Source: Rhodoplanes serenus (GTDB taxonomy: Bacteria; Pseudomonadota; Alphaproteobacteria; Rhizobiales; Xanthobacteraceae). Taken from it: a DNA stretch of 64,000 bases. Of this stretch, positions 55,604 to 64,000 are shown in pieces. The translations under genes and the position numbers were made by a program. The notes beneath the pieces are model-generated. The model did not search any database. It was not told the origin of the DNA and saw nothing but the letters and a program-made list of their open reading frames with translations. The stretch's first letter is position 1; each line of letters begins with the position of its first letter. The stretch lies in the NCBI GenBank assembly GCA_009720755.1, contig WNKV01000014.1, positions 103,600 through 167,599 on the forward strand, given 5' to 3'.

Positions 55604-56884
55604 GTGGCCGGCGACGATCTGGAACGACCGCTCGGCGTGCCGGAGACCGGCATGGTGGAGGCCGCCGCCAGCGGGACCGACGCGCGGAACGCCGGCGCGA
55701 CCAGGTTCGGCGCAGTCAGATTGGGCGTAGCCAGATTCGGCGCTCTGATGAGCCGACGCCGGCGGCGCTCGCTTCCGGTCGGCCCGATCGTGGTGGCCCT
55801 CTTGGCCCTGTGCCTTCTCGGATTTGTCGGCTGGGCCATGGTGGGCGACGATCCGCTCGGCGGCGAGCCGATCGTGGTGGTCAAGCTGCCGACCGGCGAC
55901 CTCGCCAAGCCCGACACCAAGAGCGAGGCCGGCGCCAAGCCGGAAACCGGCAAGCCCGCCGCCGAGCGCGCCGAAACACCGTCCAGCCCGGCCTCCGGCG
56001 GCCAGACCGTCACCATCATCGATGGCTCCACCGGCAAGCGCCAGGAGGTCACCCTGCCGCCGGCCGGGGGCGACGGCAAGCTCGCCGCGGTCAGCTCGCA
56101 TCTCCTCGAGGCGACCCGCCACGGACAGGTGCCGCGCATCGGCCTCGACGGCACCCGCCCGTCCGCCGTCTATGCCCGGAAGGCCCCGCCGGCCGGCCCC
56201 GGCGTGCGCGTCGCCCTGGTGGTCGGCGGTCTCGGCGTCAGCGCCGGCGCCACCGCCGAGGCGATGAAGAAGCTGCCCGGCGTCGTCACCTTCGCGTTCC
56301 AGCCCTACGGCACCGACCTCGACAAGCAGGTGATGCGGGCCCGCGCCGAGGGCCACGAGGTGCTGCTCCAGATCCCGATGGAGCCGTTCGAGTATCCCGA
56401 CCACGACCCGGGCCCACAGACGCTGCTCACCTCGCTCACCGCGGACCAGAACATCGACCGCATGCACTGGGCGATGAGCCGCTTCCAGGGCTATGTCGGG
56501 GTGGTCAACTACATGGGCAGCCGCTTCACCTCCACCGAGACGGCGATCGGGCCGGTGCTGCGCGAGATGGCCAAGCGCGGCCTCGTCTATGTCGACGACG
56601 GCTCGTCGCCGCGCAGCCTGGCGGGCCAGTTCGCCGGCGCCAACAACCTGCCCTTCGCCAAGGCCGCTGTGGTGCTCGATGCGGTGCCCTCCAGTGCCGA
56701 GATGGACCGGGCACTGGCGCGGCTGGAGACGATCGCCCGCGAGGCGGGCGTCGCGGTCGGCATCGCGCGGGCGCTACCCTTGTCCATCGACCGGCTCGCC
56801 GAATGGACCCGCCAGGCCGAGGGCCGCGGCATCACCTTGGTGCCGATCACCGCCGTGACGGCGCGGGCGAAGCAGCCGAGCTGA
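55604..56884 (+). CDS. Divergent polysaccharide deacetylase family protein (YibQ-like)
   Basis: Exported or membrane-anchored protein of 426 residues. The N-terminal cytosolic part is followed by one membrane helix (about 60-80, IVVALLALCLLGFVGW) and a Pro/Lys-rich linker. The NodB-like domain starts near RVALVVGGLGVSAGATAEAM, with VTFAFQPYGTDLDKQVMRARAEGHEVLLQIPMEP and YVDDGSSPRSLAG. The family's catalytic state is unknown. The start is GTG 55604 with AGGAG seven bases upstream. It normally follows ctpA; here a methyltransferase gene intervenes. Three near-repeats of 15 bases lie at 55697-55741 within its 5' part. Confidence 0.88.
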   Translation: MAGDDLERPLGVPETGMVEAAASGTDARNAGATRFGAVRLGVARFGALMSRRRRRSLPVGPIVVALLALCLLGFVGWAMVGDDPLGGEPIVVVKLPTGDLAKPDTKSEAGAKPETGKPAAERAETPSSPASGGQTVTIIDGSTGKRQEVTLPPAGGDGKLAAVSSHLLEATRHGQVPRIGLDGTRPSAVYARKAPPAGPGVRVALVVGGLGVSAGATAEAMKKLPGVVTFAFQPYGTDLDKQVMRARAEGHEVLLQIPMEPFEYPDHDPGPQTLLTSLTADQNIDRMHWAMSRFQGYVGVVNYMGSRFTSTETAIGPVLREMAKRGLVYVDDGSSPRSLAGQFAGANNLPFAKAAVVLDAVPSSAEMDRALARLETIAREAGVAVGIARALPLSIDRLAEWTRQAEGRGITLVPITAVTARAKQPS

Positions 56885-57035
56885 GCGGCGGCGCGCGATT
56901 GTCCTCGGCGCACGGTGCGGCCCTCGTGCGGTCGCGTTTTTCTCCGGCGGGCCGATGTCCTCGGCGTGGAAAAATGCTCTAGATTGCGGGCCTCCGCATT
57001 TCACCCGTCGCCTCCCGGTCCTCCGGAGCCACCCC

Positions 57036-58016
57036 ATGAAACCCGCCGCCTTCCTCGCCGCGCTCGCCGTTCCGGCCGTCGTCTCGCTGGCCGCGGTCGC
57101 GCCGCCGCGCCCCGCCGCCGCGGCCGACGACTATCCGACCCGCCCGATCACCATGGTGGTGCCGTTCGCGGCCGGTGGAACCTCGGACGTCATCGCCCGC
57201 GTCGTCTCCGAGCAGATGAGCCAGGTGCTCGGCCAGCGCGTCATCAACGAGAACGTGCCCGGTGCCGGCGGCTCGACGGCGCTCGCCCGCGTCGCCCGCG
57301 CGGCTCCCGACGGCTACATGATCGCCATCGGCAATGTCGGCACCAACGCGGCCGCCTACACGATCTATCCGGAGATCAAGTACACCAACGACGATTTCGT
57401 GCCGATCGGGCTGGCCGCCAAGACGGTGCCGGTGATCGCGGTGCGCAAGGACTTCCCGGCCACCGATCTCGCCGGCTTCATCGCCTATGCGCGGCAGAAC
57501 CCCGGCAAGGTGAACCTCGGCCACGCCGGGGTCGGATCGTCGAACTACCTGATCTGCAAGACCTTCACGGCGGCCGCCAAGATCGACGTGACGCTGGTCA
57601 GCTATCGCGGCGCCGCCCCCGCCCTCAACGACCTGATGGGCGGCCAGGTCGACGGCGTCTGCGACGCCGCCGCCTCGGTGACCGGCCCGATCCAGAACGG
57701 GCTGGTGCGCGGCTTGGTGGTCTCGGCGCAGACCCGCATGCGCACCCTGCCGGACGTGCCGACCGCCGCCGAGGCCGGCCTGCCGGAGTTTCAGCAGCAG
57801 GGCTGGAACGCCCTGTTCGCCCCCAAGGGCACCCCGCCGACGGTGATCGACAAGCTCAACGCGGCGCTGCGCAAGGCGGTGGCGAGCGACGCCCTGCAAC
57901 GGCGGATGGACGATCTCGGCTCCATCCCGGCCACCGAGCAGGAGCTCGACGCCGCCTATGTGGCCCGCCTGGTGCCGAACGAGATCGAGAAGTACCGCAA
58001 GGTGCTGGCCCCCTGA
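57036..58016 (+). CDS. Bug/TctC family periplasmic substrate-binding protein (third copy)
   Basis: Periplasmic binding protein of 326 residues with a Sec-type signal peptide (about 1-31, ending PRPAAAAD). Family motifs are [57 protein letters not shown] and [15 protein letters not shown]. The ATG at 57036 begins the signal peptide; a longer frame from 56955 lacks support. It lies between the deacetylase gene and rppH, with neither a regulator nor an enzyme beside it. It is the third orphan Bug gene in the window. Confidence 0.9.
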   Translation: MKPAAFLAALAVPAVVSLAAVAPPRPAAAADDYPTRPITMVVPFAAGGTSDVIARVVSEQMSQVLGQRVINENVPGAGGSTALARVARAAPDGYMIAIGNVGTNAAAYTIYPEIKYTNDDFVPIGLAAKTVPVIAVRKDFPATDLAGFIAYARQNPGKVNLGHAGVGSSNYLICKTFTAAAKIDVTLVSYRGAAPALNDLMGGQVDGVCDAAASVTGPIQNGLVRGLVVSAQTRMRTLPDVPTAAEAGLPEFQQQGWNALFAPKGTPPTVIDKLNAALRKAVASDALQRRMDDLGSIPATEQELDAAYVARLVPNEIEKYRKVLAP

Positions 58017-58072
58017 CCCCGCGGGCCGGCGGGCGGCGCCTCCGCCCGCCGCGCCCCATCGACGAGACCCGC

Positions 58073-58579
58073 ATGACCCGCTTCGAAGACCTGCCCTACC
58101 GCCCCTGCGTCGGCCTGATGGTGCTCAACCGCGACGGCCTCGCCTTCGTGGGCCGCCGCACCGAGGGACCCGAGCATGTCGACGCCGTGCACGCCTGGCA
58201 AATGCCGCAGGGCGGCGTCGATCCGGGCGAGGACCCGTGGCCGGCCGCCTTGCGCGAGCTGTGGGAGGAGACCTCGATCCGCTCGGTCGAGAAGCTCGGC
58301 GAGATCGACGAGTGGCTCGCCTACGATATCCCGCGCGAGATCGTCGGCCAGGCGTGGAAGGGCCGCTACCGCGGCCAGACGCAGAAGTGGTACGCGCTGC
58401 GCTTCGTCGGCGACGAGCGCGAGATCGACATCGCGACGCCGGGCGGCGGCGCCCACGCGCCCGAGTTCGCCGAATGGCGGTGGGAGCCGCTCGCCAACCT
58501 GCCGGGCCTGATCATCCCGTTCAAGCGCCCGGTCTACGAGCGCGTGGTCGCCGAGTTCGCCCGCTTCGCGGCGGCCTGA
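58073..58579 (+). CDS. rppH: RNA pyrophosphohydrolase
   Basis: Nudix enzyme that removes pyrophosphate from the 5' end of mRNA and so starts decay. Of the 168 residues, the Nudix box spans about 47-69 ([22 protein letters not shown]), with the catalytic Glu residues in [27 protein letters not shown] at the start, and [17 protein letters not shown] in the middle, are the RppH/NudH hallmarks. It lies 56 bases after the Bug gene. Its last 59 bases overlap the convergent small gene at 58521. Confidence 0.95.
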   Translation: MTRFEDLPYRPCVGLMVLNRDGLAFVGRRTEGPEHVDAVHAWQMPQGGVDPGEDPWPAALRELWEETSIRSVEKLGEIDEWLAYDIPREIVGQAWKGRYRGQTQKWYALRFVGDEREIDIATPGGGAHAPEFAEWRWEPLANLPGLIIPFKRPVYERVVAEFARFAAA

Positions 58580-58847
58580 CGGCAGGCCGCGGCCGCGCGG
58601 GATGGCCGGCGGCGGCGCCGGGCGCATCGAGAAGGACGCGGCCCTTGGCGGTCAGCGTGACGGGTGCGGCGTCGCGGGTCGGGGCGCCGGCTCCGACCGC
58701 CACGAGGCCATCGATCACCGCGTCCTCCCAGATCGACAGCCGCGGGCAGCTCGTTCGCCACGCCGCCATCACGTCGGCATAGCAGCGCGGTTGTTCGGCG
58801 AGCCACGCCAGGAACTGGCGGGTGAGCGCCGGGGTGGGATCGTTCAT
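58521..58847 (-). CDS. Hypothetical protein (108 aa), convergent with rppH
   Basis: A conserved-looking core spans residues 1-70: [38 protein letters not shown], then [11 protein letters not shown]. That pattern resembles a small winged-helix-like hypothetical family I associate with rhizobia. The C-terminal 35 residues are Arg/Pro-rich and read through the end of rppH on the other strand, so the stop may be displaced. An ATG at 58877 would add ten residues; 58847 begins the conserved part. Confidence 0.65.
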   Translation of the reverse strand: MNDPTPALTRQFLAWLAEQPRCYADVMAAWRTSCPRLSIWEDAVIDGLVAVGAGAPTRDAAPVTLTAKGRVLLDAPGAAAGHPARPRPAVRPPRSGRTRRPRARRPGA

Positions 58848-59133
58848 GAGGGCCTCCTCCCTCCGGGACCTCGGCATGTCGTCCCGATCGGAACCGTCCG
58901 TCCGGATGCGCCCCCCGGCCGAGACGGGTTGCCCAAGGCCGCGGACGGGCCGTTCGTCGGCATGGTGAACGGCGGATCAACCATGAGGATACGGCCATAC
59001 CGTCCCGAGAATCCGCCCCTGCAGGCTTCCGGCGGGCGGTCGTCGGCATTGCGTCGCTCGTGAATCGGCACAAACGACCATTAAGAGTTTAATCGAAAGC
59101 TCCGGGCGTCCAACAACGCGAGACGCCGAGCCC

Positions 59134-60369
59134 ATGACGATCCTCTCCGACAAGCCCGATCCCGCCGGCCGGCCGCAGGCCATCGGCGACCGCCTGCTCA
59201 GGCTGGCCGCCGCCGTCACGGCCGTGGTGACGCTGATCGCCCTCGTCGCCATCGCGACGGTGTCGCACCAAGCGGGCGAGGACACCGGGGTGCCCTGGAT
59301 GCTGGCCGGGCTCGCCGTGGCGGCGCTTGGGCTGGTGCTGGTGACCGCCCTGGTGGTTCGGCGCAGCGTGGTCGAGCCGCTCGGCGACATCACCAGCGCG
59401 ACCCTCGCGGTGGCGGCCGGCGACACCCGCACGGCGATCCCGCACACCGCGCGCGGCGACGAGATCGGCGCGCTGGCCGGCGCCATCGACGAGCTGGAGC
59501 ATACGCTGCGCGACAACCAGCTACTCGACGCCCACTGGATCGCGGTCGCCGAGCAGCGGGCCGAGATGATCGACGGGCTGCGGCTGTGGAGCCAGCAGCT
59601 CGACACCGCCCTGAACAACATGGCGCATGGCGTGCTCGGGCTCGACGCCTCGATGCGGCTGGTGCTGTGCAACGACCGCTATCTCGCCCTGTATCGCCTG
59701 ACCCGGGACAGCGTGGCCCCGGGGCTGCCGATCGACGGCCTGCTGCGCCAGCAGGCCCGGGTGGGCACCTTCCCGGGCGACGCCGACGCCTTCGTCCGCT
59801 GGATGGCCGCGGGTCGCGAGGCCGTCGGCGAGCTCGAGCTCGCCGATGGTCGCATCATCCGCGTCACCAACCGGCCGCTGCCGGTGGGTGGCTGGGTGTC
59901 GACCCACGAGGACATCACCGAGCAGCGCCGCGCCTGGGACGGCCTGGCGCGCGGCCAGGGTTTCCTGGCCGCCGTGGTCGACACCATGCCGGAGGCGCTC
60001 ACCGTCAAGAATGCCGGCGATCTGCGCTATGTGCTGGTCAATCGCGCCGCCGAGACGCTGTACGGGGTACGGCGCTCCGCCATGCTGGGACGCACGGCGC
60101 GCGAGGTGTTTCCCGAGGACACCGCCGACCTGATCGAGGCGCACGATCGGGCGCTGCTGGCGGCCCGCGGCTCCGTCGCCGTCGACGAGCACGCCATTGC
60201 GACCCCCGGCAGCGGGCCGCGCATCGTCACCGCCAGGCACATTCCGATCAACGGTTCGGGCGGCGAGCCGATGTTCGTGCTCAGCCTGACCGAGGACCGG
60301 ACGTCGCGGGTCCGGCAGGAGAGCCGACCCGAGATCCGGCCCTTGCGCCGGTTCTCCGCCGCTGGCTGA
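59134..60369 (+). CDS. Membrane HAMP-PAS-PAS sensor protein without an output domain
   Basis: Sensor-like protein of 411 residues. Two membrane helices (about 22-45 and 56-76) flank a very short periplasmic loop. A HAMP domain follows (RRSVVEPLGDITSATLAVAAGDT), then a PAS domain of the PAS-7 type (LNNMAHGVLGLDASMRLVLCNDRYLALYRL, with ISTHEDITEQR-like GWVSTHEDITEQRRA). A second PAS domain is at about 287-395 (VVDTMPEALTVKNAGDLRYVLVNRAAETLYG). The protein ends soon after at RPLRRFSAAG, with no GGDEF, EAL or histidine kinase domain. It may be truncated or act through a partner. Confidence 0.82.
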   Translation: MTILSDKPDPAGRPQAIGDRLLRLAAAVTAVVTLIALVAIATVSHQAGEDTGVPWMLAGLAVAALGLVLVTALVVRRSVVEPLGDITSATLAVAAGDTRTAIPHTARGDEIGALAGAIDELEHTLRDNQLLDAHWIAVAEQRAEMIDGLRLWSQQLDTALNNMAHGVLGLDASMRLVLCNDRYLALYRLTRDSVAPGLPIDGLLRQQARVGTFPGDADAFVRWMAAGREAVGELELADGRIIRVTNRPLPVGGWVSTHEDITEQRRAWDGLARGQGFLAAVVDTMPEALTVKNAGDLRYVLVNRAAETLYGVRRSAMLGRTAREVFPEDTADLIEAHDRALLAARGSVAVDEHAIATPGSGPRIVTARHIPINGSGGEPMFVLSLTEDRTSRVRQESRPEIRPLRRFSAAG

Positions 60370-60407
60370 CGCGCCGGCGGTGGCCTGCCGATCCATCCGA
60401 AACGACC

Positions 60408-60435
60408 GAGGGCGCCGCGATGACGCGGCGCCCTC
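60408..60435. terminator. Shared hairpin between the PAS gene and atpC
   Basis: Perfect 12-base arms GAGGGCGCCGCG and CGCGGCGCCCTC with loop ATGA lie between two convergent genes. It could end transcription from both sides, although neither side has a long T-run. Confidence 0.65.
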
Positions 60436-60464
60436 GACACGATCATCCCGCGAGAAGGCGCGGC

Positions 60465-60866
60465 TCAGTGGCCGAGCGCGTCCTTCAGGGTCTTCAGGTT
60501 GGCGAGACGCTCGGCCGCCTTGTCGCGGCTGCGCTCGTCCTTGGCGTCGGCGACGTCCTCCTCGGCATCCTGGATGGCTTGGCGGATCACCTCGGGCTGG
60601 AGCTCGTCGACCGGGACGACCTCCTGGGCCAGCACGGTGAGGCCGTTCGCCCCCACCTCGGCGAAGCCGCCGCGCACCACCACCAGGGTGGGCGAGGGCG
60701 TGCCGCCATACACCGTCAGCACGCCGGGCCGCAGCGTCGCGACGAACGGCGCATGGCCGGCCAGGACGCCGAAATCGCCCTCCTCGCCGGGCACGTCGAC
60801 CTGCTCGACCTCGCCGGAGAAGATCAGCTTCTCGGGCGACACGAGTTCGAAGTGGAAGGTGGCCAT
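60465..60866 (-). CDS. atpC: ATP synthase F1, epsilon subunit
   Basis: Regulatory subunit of the F1 rotor. Of the 133 residues, TFHFELVSPEKLIFSGEVEQVDVPGEEGDFGVLAGHAPFVATLRPGVL-type sequence forms the N-terminal beta domain. The C-terminal helical hairpin is short (AIQDAEEDVADAKDERSRDKAAERLANLKTL). It is the last gene of the atp operon, 120 bases after atpD. Confidence 0.96.
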   Translation of the reverse strand: MATFHFELVSPEKLIFSGEVEQVDVPGEEGDFGVLAGHAPFVATLRPGVLTVYGGTPSPTLVVVRGGFAEVGANGLTVLAQEVVPVDELQPEVIRQAIQDAEEDVADAKDERSRDKAAERLANLKTLKDALGH

Positions 60867-60986
60867 GGTCGATTTAGCGACGGGCGAATGCGAGTGGTTG
60901 AGGACCAGCCCGCGGCTCCGCTTCCCTGCTCGCTACTCCCTATTCGCTGTTCGCCGACTGCTCGCCTGCACGCCCGTCGTGGCCGC

Positions 60987-62927
<1,941 letters not shown>

Positions 62928-63803
62928 CTACAGCGCCTCCGCGCCCGAGATGATCTCGATCAGCTCCTTGGTGATCATCGCCTGGCGCGTGCGGTTGTAC
63001 TTCAGTGTCTGCTTGCGGATCATCTCGCCGGCGTTGCGGGTGGCGTTGTCCATGGCGGTCATCTGGGCGCCGTAGAACGACGCGGCGTTCTCCAGGAGCG
63101 CCTTGAACACCTGCACCGAGATGTTGAGCGGCAGCAGCTCGGCGAGGATCTGCTCCTCGTCGGGCTCGTACTCGTAGGCGACGGTGCCGCCATCGGCGGG
63201 TCCGCCCTCGAACACCGCCGGGATGAGCTGCTGGGCGGTCGGGATCTGAGCGATCACCGACCTGAAGCGCGAGAAGAACAGCGTGCAGACGTCGAACTCG
63301 CCCTTGTCGTAGAGGGCGAGGATGCGCTGGCCGATCTCGTGGGCGTTCTCGAACCGGATCTGGCGCACCGCGCGCAGATCGATCAGGTCGATGATCTCGT
63401 CCTCGAACTGGCGCTTGAGCTGATCGAAGCCCTTGCGGCCGACGCAGAGGATCTTGACCGTCTTGCCCTCGGCGAGCAGCCCGTTGGCGTGGTCGCGGGC
63501 GAGACGGACGATGGCCGAGTTGAACGGGCCGCACAGGCCGCGCTCGCCGGTGCAGACGACCAGCAGATGGACCTGGTCGCGGCCGGTGCCGGCGATCAGC
63601 CGCGGCGCCTCCGGATTGTTCTGCACCGAGGCCGCGATGCTGCCGAGCGTGCGCTGCATCCGCTCCGAATAGGGGCGCGCCGCCTCGGCCGCCGCCTGCG
63701 CCCGGCGCAGCTTGGAGGCCGCGACCATCTGCATGGCCTTGGTGATCTTCTGCGTCGCCTTGGTGGAGGCGATCCGGTTTCGCAGGTCTTTCAGGCTGGG
63801 CAT
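62928..63803 (-). CDS. atpG: ATP synthase F1, gamma subunit
   Basis: Central stalk of F1. The 291 residues begin with [40 protein letters not shown] coiled coil (the longest family signature) and end with the matching C-terminal helix [42 protein letters not shown]. The middle Rossmann-like part has [20 protein letters not shown]. The upstream genes atpA and atpH, normally next, would lie beyond the window edge. Confidence 0.97.
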   Translation of the reverse strand: MPSLKDLRNRIASTKATQKITKAMQMVAASKLRRAQAAAEAARPYSERMQRTLGSIAASVQNNPEAPRLIAGTGRDQVHLLVVCTGERGLCGPFNSAIVRLARDHANGLLAEGKTVKILCVGRKGFDQLKRQFEDEIIDLIDLRAVRQIRFENAHEIGQRILALYDKGEFDVCTLFFSRFRSVIAQIPTAQQLIPAVFEGGPADGGTVAYEYEPDEEQILAELLPLNISVQVFKALLENAASFYGAQMTAMDNATRNAGEMIRKQTLKYNRTRQAMITKELIEIISGAEAL

Positions 63804-63829
63804 GGCTTACCCGATGGCTCCGGCTCGCT

Positions 63830-63852
63830 CCCTCCCCCCTTGTGGGGGAGGG
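63830..63852. repeat. C/G-rich palindromic repeat upstream of atpG
   Basis: CCCTCCCCC and GGGGGAGGG are perfect inverted arms around CTTGT. Similar C-tract palindromes are common between genes in Hyphomicrobiales. It lies directly upstream of atpG. Confidence 0.6.
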
Positions 63853-63889
63853 CTGGGGAGGGGGGCAGAGCGGGGTATGGCCTCGCAGC

Positions 63890-64000
63890 CGAGGGCCCCC
63901 CCCCACCCCCCCCCCCCACCGGGGGGGGGGGGCCCCGGGTGCCACCGCGGGGCGAGCGCCCCGCCCCCCCCCCCCACCCCGCGCCCGTGGTTGGGTGGTT
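63890..64000. other. Low-complexity C/G runs, probable degraded contig end
   Basis: Runs of up to 12 or more C or G alternate with short A/C interruptions. No gene, codon structure or ordinary composition is seen. The expected atpA gene does not appear. It most likely represents unreliable sequence at an assembly end. Confidence 0.7.

Overview
This window is high-GC, densely packed chromosomal DNA from an alphaproteobacterium, most likely order Hyphomicrobiales (Rhizobiales). The reasons are the TCA-cycle order mdh-sucC-sucD-sucA-odhB-lpdA, the layout hemW-rdgB-rph facing hrcA-grpE, the series proA-nadD-rsfS-rlmH-envC-ctpA, the alphaproteobacterial DUF2794 protein, and palindromic intergenic repeats of a kind common in this order. 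The genus cannot be fixed from sequence alone. About 60 protein genes are supported. I saw no rRNA, tRNA, CRISPR array, prophage or insertion sequence.

Layout. 1-2.1 kb: a chemoreceptor cut by the window edge, divergent from gshB, then a small unknown gene. 2.3-6.0 kb (minus): an accessory operon made of a GntR regulator, a Bug/TctC binding protein, a SnoaL-like protein and an MmgE/PrpD protein. 6.4-11.6 kb: a TetR regulator, an RlmN/Cfr-family radical SAM methyltransferase, a TsdA-like dihaem cytochrome, a Na+/H+ antiporter and mtgA. 11.7-15.4 kb: a TetR regulator divergent from a cyclase/Bug/BKACE operon. 15.5-27.7 kb: mostly housekeeping (rpmF, DUF2794, two tandem Bax-inhibitor-1 proteins, a YbbA/YbbP-type ABC system divergent from a TesA-like esterase, thpR, zapE). 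27.8-39.2 kb: the lower TCA cycle, interrupted by a retropepsin-like gene, a frameshifted DUF4160 gene with its DUF2442 partner, lysE and a MAPEG gene. 39.2-49.3 kb: repeats, a DUF1223 protein, hemW, rdgB, rph, hrcA, grpE and proA. 49.3-60.4 kb: NAD and ribosome-assembly genes, the cell-division amidase activator envC with the protease ctpA, an inserted methyltransferase, a divergent polysaccharide deacetylase, a third Bug protein, rppH and a HAMP-PAS-PAS protein. 60.4-63.8 kb (minus): atpG, an Ohr peroxidase gene, atpD and atpC. The last 170 bases are a C/G-run tract that looks like a degraded contig end.

How the genes work together. The TCA block encodes malate dehydrogenase, succinyl-CoA synthetase and a complete 2-oxoglutarate dehydrogenase (E1, E2, E3). 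Against that core, the accessory genes are two candidate catabolic operons, each pairing an orphan periplasmic Bug protein with enzymes and a local regulator, plus a third orphan Bug gene beside rppH. The most informative oddities are the two small catabolic operons with visible operator-like palindromes, the RlmN/Cfr-like paralogue, a minus-strand terminator with no gene behind it (candidate small RNA), the single-base frameshift fusing DUF4160 to DUF2442, the inverted repeats flanking about 15 kb, the likely CTG start of rsfS, and ohr inside the ATP synthase operon.
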